Below, piece by piece: positions 36,677 through 50,200 of a stretch of DNA of 64,000 nucleotides. The stretch is taken from positions 1-64,000 of the forward strand of contig JAPYMA010000890.1 of the NCBI GenBank assembly GCA_035041965.1. Reading direction: 5' to 3'. The notes below the pieces were generated by a model. That model was not told where the DNA came from and searched no databases. It saw only the letters and a program-made list of their open reading frames with translations. Position 1 is the stretch's first letter. Each line of letters starts with the position of its first letter. Made by a program: the position numbers and the translations under genes. Source of the stretch: Anisakis pegreffii (Eukaryota > Nematoda > Chromadorea > Rhabditida > Anisakidae).

Positions 36677-38273
36677 ATGATGAAGTCAAGCAATGTGATT
36701 GTTTTAATGGAGCTAATTGTGATTCTGATAACATATCAAGTGAATGGTACCAGGAAGTTCTTCAGCGGCTGTAACTCCCGGTGTTCGATCGCCTTTGATA
36801 AAGTAACTTTAGTGAAGTTTTTTGGGCGATCATCCATGAATGTGTGAAATTGCAATCACATCTACCAATTGATGTGGAAATTGCATTGGCAACGAATTTC
36901 AAACTGAAAAAAATGTCAGACTGATATGTTGGAATAAAATGAGTATGAAACATCATGAACACTGTTGTTTAACTTTGAAATGCATTATAATATCATATAT
37001 GAAATTGTTCCCTCAATTGATCACTCAAACCCCGTTCCTTTTGTTCTATGATAGAAGAGTGTGCGGAAAAATTTCAGAATCTGAAATGTTGGAATGCAAC
37101 GATAAAATATTTTACGGATGTTTTCACAAGTGCGATGAACGGTTATGTTTCTACACAGGTTAATGTCCATTGTTGGAATAATGATCTTTGCTGTCATTTG
37201 CAAATGAAAAAGACGCCTAGTATGCTAATGGTACAAGCGTTGAACAGTAACTTCACCAAAAACTGACGATAATAGGTTACCGTGAGAAGATCAAGCATTT
37301 CATGGAATACTCGATTAAATCTAACTCACTGAAAAAACTTGAGAAGCATATTATTGGAATAAAATATTGTTGAAAATTTCAGTTTCATGTTATCTAATTG
37401 AAGTCAAAAAACAATATTTCAGTCAACAAAACGAAAACCAACGGATGGGAAATAAATTGACTGTATTATCATTTTAATTGAGGTAGTTGTAGGTGAATAT
37501 TGTAAATTGGTACGCTCAGCATGGATTACAACCAGTTCCCAAAAACATTATTATTCAGGTTCGGCCTCAGTCAGTCGCTTTTACTTGATGCATCACGAGC
37601 TTGTGTTTGAGGCAGTGTAGTGCCACTGTCATTCTCAATGAATTCAGTGAGCCCATTCCTATGACAGTGACTTGATTTGCCGTGCTCTCAAAAGAGTGTT
37701 CATTCAGGATAGTTTGAGACGCATGCAAACTTATGAGCCACCAGATATCGTAGATCAACAGGGGATTATCGATGATCACTTGACAAGTACCCTTGTTGAA
37801 ACGCTTATTGATGCAGCCGAGGTAAATTCACCTGAATGTTTTGATGTGCTGCCATTTTCAATATTGAATGACTGCTCTGTCACTAACTACACCTAATTAG
37901 AAGAAATGGTGTCGAGCTTATTTGTTATCAAAGAACAATTGGCATTGTTGAGAACATTATGTATTTATTCCTTAATGTAAATCATCTCATACATGATGAT
38001 AAAAATAAAACTTTATTGATGTAGGAACTGGCCATCGAGCGTCCGAAACCGAGCACACAGTACTGTCCTTATGGCTGCGAGAAAAGTTGGAATTTGTGGA
38101 TGTGGTTGACGATTGCTTCATTTGGTTTTTCAGGAGTTACTATTGTTACTCTACTTTGCTTGTCTAGACGGATGGATATACTAGACAAAGGAAGCGACGA
38201 AATTGAAGCGATTGAAGATTCAAAAGAGCGTCAATGTTGTTCACTTCTTGATATGTTTAGTATGAGTACTTAA
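36677..38273 (+). CDS. Single-pass type I membrane protein, unknown family
   Basis: Five exons, every junction phase 0 with good donors: 36677-36802, 37078-37158, 37493-37558, 37708-37821, 38025-38273; 211 aa. Start 'MMKSSNVIVLMELIVILITY' is a signal peptide. The ectodomain has 'GCNSRCS', one N-glycosylation site in 'CWNATIKYF', and 'NIVNWYAQHGLQPVPKN'. Then an acidic helix, 'YCPYGCEKSW', and one membrane helix 'LWMWLTIASFGFSGVTIVTL'. The cytosolic tail of about 35 residues contains 'QCCSLLDMF'. I do not recognise the family. The paired Cys motifs and short tail suggest a small cell-surface or accessory subunit, but function is unknown. Confidence 0.75.
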
Positions 38274-38337
38274 GTGTGCATTTTACTGTGATTTTTGGGT
38301 GAGTTGCTTTTAGACGTGAACATGTAGATATACATCG

Positions 38338-38651
38338 TTGTCTAGTGTATATAAATCATTGAATATTGCTTTGTAAATATGATTGAATAAGTGCGCAGAC
38401 TTATTGAATTGACTTGAATCTGGGTAATTGCTTCTGGAGACAACGGCGGTAATTGCTTCTGGAGACAACGAACAATGATGTTTGTCGAACAAGGCCCTTA
38501 TAAATCATTACTAAACATTTTCAGTTGCTTTGATCTAGTGTATATAAATCATTGAATATTGCTTTGTAAATATGATTGAATAATTGCGCAGACTTATTGA
38601 ATTGACTTGAATCTGAATGTTTGTCGAATAAGGCCCTTATAAATCATTACC
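38338..38651. repeat. Direct duplication with internal small repeat
   Basis: The segment from 'tctagtgtatataaatcattg' to 'cccttataaatcattac' occurs twice (38340-38508 and 38533-38652). The first copy carries an insert in which 'ggtaattgcttctggagacaacg' is itself repeated. The second copy lacks it, so either the insert is new or it was lost. No coding role. Confidence 0.85.
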
Positions 38652-38652
38652 T

Positions 38653-39375
38653 ACGGAACTCTGGTTACGTATGGAATGACTATAGTTATTCGTAAAATAA
38701 TTCTAATTGAATGTATGGTAATGTGGCAATTGTTCAATAAATTGACTGATCCGTTCAAACACAATTTTTGCATGTTTTATTCGACTTTTGGTATTTTTGA
38801 CCAGTATTGCGATGAGCAAATCTTTTTTAAGCTGATTTATGCAGAAAAGTGAGTTTTTCAAAGAATTTTTTTCGAGACCGGGGTGACTTAATTCCGAGAC
38901 TGACGTAAGTCGGAACAACGTGATCGGAGGATACTTGTACACTGCGAAAGCAAATATAAAGTGATAATATTTCATTTTATTTAAAATTCTTTCAACACCC
39001 GTTTATCGCTTAATCACTGTACACGATAGCGACTGTTTCAAAATGAGAACTGCACCTCAAACTGGATCTATCCAAAGTAATCCTGCAAAGATACATTGGA
39101 ATATTGTTTATTACGATTCGCAGTTCGATTTTCTAGTGTATTTGTGTGTTCAAAATCAACGTCATTCAATCATACGCTCAATGCAACGAATAAAACCTCC
39201 GTGTATAAAACACTGAAAGTATCGAAAGTAAAAGTTTCGGTGGTAAACTGTTTCTAATGAGTAACCAGTGAATTTCACTAACTGTAACATGAATGGCCAT
39301 ATCGTTTTTCTCTTCATTTCGCCAACTCGAAACGCCAGTAACATTTACCGTACTAATTGTACGAGAATTCATTAC
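38653..39375. other. 3' flank of the large receptor gene
   Basis: Lies between convergent genes. Two overlapping minus-strand frames at 39162-39372 follow the receptor stop codon and are not supported as exons. Candidate reverse-strand AATAAA motifs exist but none stands out. Confidence 0.4.
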
Positions 39376-41210
39376 CTAGTTCGAATGGACTGTTATGAAA
39401 TATCTTACTTCATCATCGTCTTCCTCAATCCCATCGATATTCCCATGCTCAAATGTTGTATTGTTGATGGCTTCTGCATAATCACGCATTGGAATAAAAT
39501 TACTGTCATGTTCAAATCCGTCATTATACGAACAATTTTCATGCCATTCATTTGCAGATGAAGTATCATTATGCAACTTTTGTGAAATTGCTTCAAACCG
39601 ACTTCTTAATGCACCCCTGAAATGCGATTTCCATGACGAACTGAATGTTCCAGTTGCTGTCTTTCGTAGACTATTTCATTCGTTATCGCGTTAGGCATCA
39701 AACAAAAATGATGCACATGTGCTGGTATCAAGAACACCTACCTATGATCATTATTCCATGCTGATTCTTTGACACGCATCAATGCTTCAATATATGAATT
39801 GCTATTTTCATTTTCCTCCCTTCCATAACCGAAACGTTCGTAATCAGCTGAATCGATCGGAAATCCCGATGAATCCATTCCGATCGCTTTCGGTCCATAT
39901 TTTTCAACAGCACGCAGTGTTGTATCAACTGTTAAACTTGCTGGTGGCAAATGATCAACATCTTCGAAATCTTGAGCTCGACTGTCTTCCGATCCATCAG
40001 CCATTTTTTGTAGACCCGTGAATATATCGTTGTAGATTTCGATCATCTAAATTGTTAACCTTTCATTGTCTAATACCCACAACAGCAATATACTCATAGG
40101 TTCTTATTGATCCATATTGATAAGTCACTGACTCATTAGAAAACGTCTTAATCACCACTCTGGGACGATGGCATCAACTGTAATTGGACTACAGTTTTTT
40201 TCTCGAAAGTGACCCTTAAGAATCGAACTGTGGACAGACCTGTGGAACGGTGCTAGTGGCTGTGACTATCGGATAAGTATAAGATGTATCACGATAATAA
40301 TCGGTTGTTGTCATCGTTTTCAGGTTTGCATTCTTGCAACAATATAATAAATTCCGTATTCTGAAAATAATCACTTGATCAATCTGATGAATTGTTAATT
40401 AACTGAATATATGCTGATCATAATATTGTATTCTAGATATGGAATCCGAACGAAATTCCGGTCGGTAGTACTCCAACCGAGTTGGCATTTCGTCATTCCG
40501 ATATTCGAAATTTTGACCGATTTTCCAACTTGTTCGGTCGGAATCCGACTGAACTGGCATTTCGTCATTTCGATAGTCGGAATTCCGACTGAAACTTTCG
40601 GATTTTTCCGACCGATTGTCGACCGGATCCCATCACTTCTGTATGCTAATTACACCACTCATGTTATTATTTGTTTGACATAGCAGACATTCAATTGCTA
40701 TTTCTTAGATTTGTCTCTTTGCAACTGATCGTTAGTTCAGTTATTGGCAATGACTATTTTAATAGAATTTTCAGGTGTTGTAAATCTTTAATTTCCTCAA
40801 CAAAAGGGATAGCTGCATGCACTCGACATCACTTATCGTCAGTGATAAATAATATCGACGAACCGCTTACATATATCAGAATAAAAGCATTAGTAATAAA
40901 TGCATACTCTAACAAGGTTGCAGTTACCACCAACTCAATAATATAATATACAACAAGTGCGTTTGAAATAGGTATGCGAATGCAAAAAAATAAAGGAATC
41001 TACGAACGTTATTAAATGATAAGAATCAACTCACCTTTTTCTATAAACGATCACAACTGAACTAACAATAATTGCTGCAACTGCTCCCGCAACTGATACA
41101 ATCAACCAAGATATCCAGGGCGCTGACTCGTGTTTTTCTTGCGATGCGATTGCAGTTTTTGGCGGCGCTGTTACCATTGATAATATACAGTAACGCACGC
41201 TGGAAGATCC
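39376..41210 (-). other. Receptor part: membrane helix and cytoplasmic tail
   Basis: Exon 41035-41210 encodes the juxtamembrane segment and helix 'WLIVSVAGAVAAIIVSSVVI' followed by 'YRKR' as stop-transfer. Tail exons are 40240-40360 ('IRNLLYCCK', 'TTTDYYRDTSYTYP'), 39742-40046 ('EIYNDIFTGLQKMADGSED', 'YERFGYGREEN') and 39376-39616, ending 'EEDDDEVRYFITVHSN' at TAG. Phases agree throughout. The tail is about 220 residues, acidic, with several Tyr in acidic context ('DYYRD', 'EIYND', 'DYERF'), which could be phosphorylated. No kinase, SAM or ITIM-like domain is recognised, so signalling would need partners. Confidence 0.8.
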
Positions 41211-44200
41211 CTGAAATTATATTCTAATGAGTTGGTCATTGTCTATATGGATTTCACATCCTAAGTATTCAACTATAACCTTCTCAGTTGAATGTGTGCT
41301 ATTCATGGACTACTTGTTTGATTTTTTAACACATTAGAGTGCAGGACTGTGGAATGCATGCAAAATATGAGATAAACTTACGGGGTTCAATGTTGTGAAA
41401 CCAGTACCACATGGCACACAGGCAGATTGGTTCCATCCATCCTGAGGAATAAAAAAATAAATGATTCAGTTCGTGATCCTAATTGTCAAGGTCGCCAATA
41501 AAAGTGGATAAATGAGCTGATCAAACCTGATAATATCCAATAGGACATTGTAAACAAATATCTGTAAGACGATCACTGTCCTGATTCAAGGGTGCAACTA
41601 CACTTTGATTGGTATATGTGCCTGGTGGACAGTTCATAACAGAACAGTCTTTTGTTGATGAACAGTTTGTGGTTGGAGTAGTAAAGCCAAGATTGCATGA
41701 TATGCACTTTACAGTTTCGTTACTGTTTGGTCGAAATGAACCTTTTGGACAAGCCACACACAGCTCTTCAACACCCATATAAAATCCACCTTCACAAGTT
41801 ACATTGCAGTCCTTTTCACTTCTTGAACCCTACAAATTTCCTAGCTGATTCTTCATTCATGCATCCTTTGAGAGGATGTTTCCTTTTAAAAGTTTTCATA
41901 ATCTGATCTTTATAGCAACTTTTTAAATGGATCATTCTTCAGAACTCATGAAAAAGCTGAAAAGTTCCATAATCGAAACTCATACGATGAGAAATTATAA
42001 CGGTACCTAGACATTTTGCCTAAAGACGTTTCGCCTAGGGACAGCTTGCCTATTAGGCAAAATATCCATTGAAAAACCGTCCGTTAGGCAATAAATTGTT
42101 CGGTCACGAATTATAACAGTGCTCAGGTAGCACACAGTTCTTTCGTGTTTCAGTTACGATATAATGAAATAGTACAACGTTTTCTTACGGTCCCAGCTGT
42201 CGAATATCCCAACTTGCAAGGGAAGCACTGAATCGCTCCATCTTCTGGTTGGAATGTTCCACGCTCACATTGCTTGCAACTGGATGTAGTAGGATTATAA
42301 TAGTTGCCAGGTGTACAGTTGGCTAAATGTTTTGCATATTTTGTTAGCAAACTGCAACAATTTTGAAATCATCTGAGTTAGGAACAAGGTTATGAAAAGC
42401 GATCGAAATCATTCAAAATTGCGTTGACAGATCAATCGCTGTGTTCATATCAAATACAATGGAGCACAACTTACAATAGCAATCGACTTCCATCGTAGCG
42501 CCTGTTGTGCCTGTAACCGTTCCATTAGCACATTTTTTGCATGGACCATTTCCTTCCACATCCTTATATGTATTTTCTGGACAAGGTATACAAGTTGAGT
42601 TGCTGAGGTAATAACCAATCGTACATTTCACTACAACATCAATATGGCATTCATGAATTTTTTGAAACTTTGGTCTTCAATTCCTCTTTAAACTACACAA
42701 ATTTACTAACGAGAACGTACGATATTGTTGAGTGAGATTGAAATTAAATTCGAGCTTTACGAAAGCACAGGAAGTTTGAAATAACTGATGGATTGCTTAG
42801 CTTCACGATGTAAAATATGAGTGGAAAAAAAGAAATACCGCATGCTTTGAGCTCGCCATTCAATAACATCTGATAATCAGGATCTTTGCAACTCCATTCT
42901 GTTGTTGGCGATTTCGAATTATTTCCGTATTCTTCATACATACTCGTATCAACGTAATGGAAGATCGACGATCGTGTAGTGCTTCAAGATGGATATTTTT
43001 AGAAATGGCACTGAGTGTTTCAAATGATATATAATTTTATCCGATCTGTGGGTCAATGTGAGCAGTGAATGATACAATTCAGACTGTCGCATTTCAAATA
43101 AAATCTCAAACTTTCTAGCTCAGCAAATGTTTACTTTATTGTGAGAACATATGAGAGTTCAATTCGCTGTAGAATGGTACTTTTCTTGACTCTTTTCGCA
43201 CAGTTCGAAGAGATGTTCACTTCACCACTACAGTTTACTGTTCGACAGAAACCTGCACCACCGTATCGCTTGTTTGCAATCTGAAGCAGTCATATCCTTA
43301 TAGTTAGGCATTTTCCACCGATGATTTCATGTTGACTTCCCGAACGAATATCTTCCAGGATGGCATCAACACTTTTTGAGGTTTTTCGAACTGTGTCAAT
43401 CATAAACTTAAATACCCTGCTCTCATCAGCAAACACATGCATCAAATGTAGCATCAAAAAAAATATTTATAGATATTATGCATACCGCTATACATTGCAT
43501 TAAAACTCTTTCGATATCTTCAATATTTGAACAATGGTCATTCACTGATACTGAGCCTGAAACGAGTTCATAAAATGATACGATCGTTTCTGACTAATCA
43601 ACATTGAGATATTAAGGCTAAGTTCAACCATTCAGCCGTTGTTCGGGAGGTTTATAAGCTGAACATGACGGAAAACGATATTGAATTGGATGATGCCAAC
43701 GAGACCATCGACCCTTAAACGTAACTGTTATTTCTCCACAATAATTGCTCGCAAATTTCCCACAAAAAATGCAAAAGATGAATTATAGAATGCAATGAGC
43801 CGAACGAATTCGGCCGTATTATTGATAAATTTCAAGTATTAGAATGACTAAATCCTTTTAAAATCCTAGCAAAATGAGGCATCTAGCGAGTTAATAATAC
43901 AATAGAGGTAATTATTGAAAGAAGCTGACCATGATATCGCAGACAAAGAAAGCCGGCATTTTGGTTGCAAACAAATAACCATCTCTACAATTCAGAAACG
44001 CTGCTCGACGTGCCACATCGCTGCTATTTAACTCTAGTGTGCTCTTATTGCCATTGTATGGATCGGATGGTTCAGTGCAATTTTGTGGTGACACAACAAT
44101 ATCAAATTCACATGTTGCAATATTACCTGCTTTATCACTGGCTATGTAAATCACACGGTATTGACCCCTGAACTGAGATATTTATTACATTTACCTTTAC

Positions 44201-47200
44201 CTTTACATTCACCATATACCTTTCAATATTCATTCATATATTATACCGTTGAGAATACGCTCAGAGCTTCATCTATTTCCAATTATTCAGAATAATTCGG
44301 GGAGCGAATCCGTTTTCCGGATATTGAAAACAAACGAAGTATAGTTTTAAATTCATAATAATATAATCAGGTTAATATCTAACTTATTGAGTGATATAAC
44401 TTGAGAAAGACACATACAAATAGATATTTTTAATTACCATGTAAAAACATCACCGCTTCTAAAATTGCATATTACTTCAACGATGAGATCATTGTCCGTA
44501 AATATATCCTCTGCTGTAGAGGGCTGCCATGTTACACTTGTGAGACGCTTTTCAGACACAATATACTGGTTTGATGGACAATTTACAACTGTCGGAGGTA
44601 TTTTATCTTAAATAAATTAAAGTTTGTCATTCGCTTATGCAAATATCAACACATACAATCAGAATGCAAAAATTCATTTGCGAAATTCAGTAAGACTGGA
44701 CTGCTTAGAGCACTTACCATAAACACTTGAGCATGACTCGGACTGGCCTGGTAGACATGTGGATGAGACGCAAACACCCGGATAGAGTCCGTGTACGGAG
44801 GAATCTTGATAGCCGATCGTTGTGAATTCTTTCCAGTTTATAATCAAACTTTTTTTATCATTTTCACTCTGCGAATGCAGCCAGTGCTGGCAATTATATG
44901 CCATATTTCGTATTTCAGCATCACTCATCGCTTTCTTATAAAGCTGTAAATATGCGTAATCATGAAATTATGCATAGTTCCGAAAACATAGAATTGCACA
45001 GCTCTTGAAATCGTGCCTAGTTAGTTCGGAGGAAGTTCGAAAGAGTGATTTGCTTGCGAACAATAGGTAAAATGTCCGCAAAATGTGAACCTGGATAAGG
45101 CTAAGTTCACCAGTAAATCGCCGTCGACCACTGATTGATTGACCCAGCAAAATGCGCAGTTGAGGGTGCATTTCTCCAATGCTCTCATTGGACGTCGCAA
45201 CCAGTTGCCCATTTAAGAAAACGTTCATTATACTGCCACGATTTCGACGGACACAAAACTAAAGAAATCGTTTTGTTTAATTCGAAAAATTTAGCCATAA
45301 ATGTTCAGTTATTTCATTCATTATCCTTATTAGTTTCGTTGTCATTGCGATGAAAATTAAGTGAATTATAATAATGCACCCACTAACTTGATGCCATACA
45401 CCAGTCTTCATTGTGAATTTGATCAGGACGGTATTATTCACCTGAACACCCGAACAACTGATTGAAATTAATGATTGGTTGTGCCTGAAGATGGTTCGAA
45501 ATGCTTTCGGAACATAAATGCCACCAACGGATAACGTTTTCATCAACATCTACTTTAAGTTCTTGGCATATTCAATTATGCAGCATCACACGATTTTTTT
45601 GCCATGGAATAATATCGAATGCGATTTGAATTGCAATCATGCTATCATTGCTTCAACTAACAAAAATCGCCCCCTTTTGTATTCTGTCCATGGATTCTCA
45701 TCCTTACTGAACGCATTTCTTGTCACTGTCATCTCATGGCCAGATTTATCGTTAATTCCAAAAATTTTCAATAATTTTATCACTAGCTGATTGTTTCACC
45801 TGGCACTCATACAATTTCATACGAGGGACACAGACATATTTTTCTCCTGTCCACCCTGGAACACGCTGTCCAACGAATTTCTCCACTCCTCCTGTACCTT
45901 ATAAATTTGTCGGGGGAGTGCATAGCTTCCTTCTATACCTCCTTACCCACCTAATGTAGCTGCATTAACTACTGAATTCCATTGCAACGATGAAGAGAGT
46001 AGAATATTGAATTGATTAGTCGATTGCGGAAATAAGAGAAGACGGATGCTTTCAAATGATATTCGTTGAAGAAACTATAAAATGTAACGAACGTTTGCTT
46101 TGAAAATAATACGATGAATGGTGTACTCATCATTTCAGAGGATTGTTGAATGCGATTCTGTGTACGTGGCTTTACCCATCCGCATAATGAAAATTCATCA
46201 AAAATATCACTGCTGTTGAACGGTATTGAAACGACTTTCGCCGAAGGAATTCCTCCAGCAAAATAGAGATTATAACTTTGGGTTTTCTCTGAAATCAAAA
46301 CGGACAATACAAATTATATAATTCAAATCCAATTAATAATACACGATTGGTTGCACCTTCAAATGGATTCACTTGCTGACAAAATTTGAATGAATACCGA
46401 TACAAAAATAATCGAATATACCAAAATCACAAAGCAGTCATCAGAATTTTCCAACGATACGAGGTTTGAGATATTTTACAGAAGGGTATCAATATTTATG
46501 TATTCCGTTGATGAGAAATTAGACGTGGTAATAATAGTCTTAATTCACTTTTCGAATGGGGAGAAATTTATACAATTTTCAGGTAGAGTAACGATGGTAA
46601 GGAATGATGATTAATCATCAGTCGGTCATCATCTCTCATGAAGCACATAAAATATTCTCGCGAGAAGCTCAATAAATGCGAATAAAAAGTGCACTAACTT
46701 ATTTCGCATCTATCGCCAACGAACTCATAAGTACAGCGACAACGTGCAACTATGCCCTCAACGTAGCATGTCGCTCCATTCATACAATAATTCATCGTTG
46801 CGTTTATTTTACATGGATTCTATAAACAAACAATTTTTGAACAATTCACCAAGTACACATACGCTCTCCCTTCGTAGGTGCTTATGATGTGGTCAAACAA
46901 CAAAATATTTTTTAATACGCACAACTTATCAATGAAAATACTTCACAACACTCACAAATTCATTTCATTCACTGTACATCATCATATAGAATCAAATTGT
47001 GTTCACACCAAAAAATTCCAATCAGAGAACTTACAACGCGAACAGAACAGTTCAGTCCTTCATATTCCGCCAGACACTCACAATAATAACCAAGAATGTT
47101 GCTTCTGCATATACCATTATTTTGACATGGATTTGGATCACAGTGATCCAAAATGCTCTCACAATTTTTTCCACCATAACCTGAACACTTGAATGATTTA

Positions 47201-50200
47201 TGGAGAAAAAATCGATGGATGACTGGGGGAGCTAAGGTCACATTTGACGACTGTAGGCATTTGTAAATAAGGAGAAGCATAGTGACACCTGGAGGACACG
47301 AGCAATCATAACCCCATTGGATATCAGTGCAAGTGCCATAATTGAAACATGGATTTCTCAATGAGCAGAACTCGACTGGTAATTCACAGAAACTTCCTCT
47401 TCTATTGAATGGACACAGACATTTGTAAGTATCACCCAGAACGTCGACGCATTCCGACTGTAAAGAGCAGTTGTTATTTACACAAGCATCTACATCCTCT
47501 GCACAACGTGGCCCTGCAAAAAGCAAACAACTCATCGAGCATATTTTAAGAACATATTCCATCGAATATATCAAAAACATGGTTACTTCATGAACCCTTT
47601 TGGACAGAATCGAATTGCTTTGATACCACAATATACTCAACAATTCAGTACATCATCAGTTACTCCATTCGAATGATACGTTTGTGATTCGATCAGAAAT
47701 GTTACTATTTGCGCAATGTCCTCTTCAATTGATTTTAAAATGAGATCACAAAAATCAATTACTTCGTGTTTTTTGCAGCTTCTCGTTTCGAACGATTCGA
47801 AAACAGCTCACACTACTCGTCGCGAAAGAAAATCTTGAAAAGTTATCTAGCCTTATCTCATCACTGAGATATCAATTTCTGATAAACATAAAATCTACAA
47901 ACTTTCTACTGGCTGTCTGAACTCCCGCACTATACATGACGACATCCCAAATAGCTCATGAATTCGCTGGGAAGGCATCAATCTTAAAAGTTTAATGTCA
48001 TAAAAAAGTTACCTTTCCAACCATGTTTACAGCTGCAGTTGTATTTTCCATCATGACCCATTGAAATAGCAGTACAATGACCCCCTTCAACACATGTGTC
48101 ATTCATGCAAGGACTGATAGCTTGCTGAAATCGATAAATAGTTTCGGTGGTTACAACTTTGTTCTTTGCAAACTTATAAAAAATGATTTTTGTTCGATTC
48201 ATTGCTACGTTATGAATGAATGAAATAAAGTGACCTCACAAAAATCGCCTTCATAGTCACTGGGACATGAACAGAAAGGTCCGTTGAAAGTGTCATAACA
48301 AGTTCCTCCGTGTTGACAAGGATTTGATCTACAATGTTCAACTGGAGTCGAACAGTCCATGCCATCGAAGCCTTCGCTGCACACACATGAAGCTTTCTTA
48401 TTTGTAATTTTGCATGAACCATAATTACATTTCGGGGTAGTTGATAAATCATAATTACACGGCGCTGACGTTTGACAATCTTCACCAAATGTCCCTTAAA
48501 CTCTCAATAATTAAATGGTCATTGATCTTTCGACTCTTACGTACTGTAACAAAGCGGATCAAATAATCAAACAATCTATAACTGAAGTGTTAAAAAAAAC
48601 TGATTTTTTATAACCAACCATTATTACATTCACAAAAATAATAACTATTTAATTCGTTTGAAAATTGATCGCATTTCCCATCGCCGCATAAGGAATTCTC
48701 CATCATATCAGTACAAATGTTAAATTTCATTGAGCAATTACTTCCCGTGTACTCTGGTGGGCATAAACAGGAACCGGTCAGAGTTTTTATGCCATCATTT
48801 GTGCAGTTACTTTCTTTGCTTGCCTTCGCTGAAAATAGCATTTAAGAAGAATTATCGCTTCAAGGCTCACTTAAGCATCAGACTTCGGTTGGGTCGGAGA
48901 ACCCCAAGACTAGGTGGCCCCGAGCGTTTTCAGAGTTTCGTGGATTATCGAGCGTTTTCGAGGTCTTAAAGGTCCCCAACTATGCCCATCAACTTCGGAG
49001 GTCCTGAACTCGAGAGCCCGCAAGCACTTTTTGGCTCCATCAAAAAAATATCACAGCAAAATTCAGTAGCCGGAACCAGAACCGGTACGATAGCTTTTCT
49101 CCGGATCCGGACTGTTTAGGAACAGGAGCGGGGCAAAGCAAATTTTGGAACCGAAGCCGAAGTTTAAAAAAAAGTGGAGTCGAAGATGGAGCTGGAAACG
49201 AAGTTTAGAAAGATCTGGAGACCAATCTAGAGCTGAAGTTGGAGCAGAAGTTTCAAAGAATTTGCCCGGGCCAAAATTTCAGAAAAATGCAAAGACAAAG
49301 CTGGAACTAGAGGTAAAAAATACCCAGCTGTAGCTGGAGCCAAAATCGCACAGCCAAGAGTTTTAAAAACGCGCAGCCGGAGTTGGGTCAATTTTTTCAC
49401 ACTAGGCATCACCGGTCATGAGCCAGAGATTACCTGTACCCCAATAGTTTTGATATTCAACTATCTTAAATCGTTGGAATAGTCTTTACAAATTTGAAAA
49501 GTACATCATTGGAATATGCGTTTCTGAACAAGTGCAGACTTTTCTACATTTCTTAAATGAATGTTTGTTTTTTCGAATATTTCCACAATGAACAAAACTT
49601 TTAAATTTTGAAGTTTCGGTAATTTCCAAAAAATTACGAATTTCGGTAGATTCCGAAAATTTTTCGTTTACATACCAAATTTCGGAATTTTAAAAAAATG
49701 GATTCGGCCAAATTCTGACCGAACCCATATTTCCTTCGGTTACCATCGCTGCCCCTGAGCCCGATTCCGCCCCCATCAATCTTACATCGTACCAGTCGTC
49801 AAAAGTTCTGCTTATAGTCTTCTTTCAGATTATTCACAACAACACTTTATGTACCATTATGCGTCGCATGAACCATTGAAGTGTAAGTCAGTTTCAGAAT
49901 TAATATGCTAAGCATAATTTGCTTTCGGACAGGAAAGTTCATTGTGTACTTTACCTTGAAAATGTGGACAGCTGATAGTGGTTTGAGTGATGTGAGGACA
50001 TGCTGCATTCGCGCAAGACAAAAAATCGCAACTATCCATTGGAATGCAGATTTGTTTTGAATGTGGTGCATTCTTGAAACCATCATTACATTCACAGATA
50101 TAAGAATGACCCGTGCTGATACAAGCACCTGCAAAGCTTCAATCACACTCTGTCACCAAAACTCAGTTTTTGATCATAAAGTTTCAAGTGTGCCAAAATT

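Noticed and set aside
46878..47192. 104-codon plus-strand frame
   Set aside because: It is the shadow of EGF exons on the minus strand (47035-47180).
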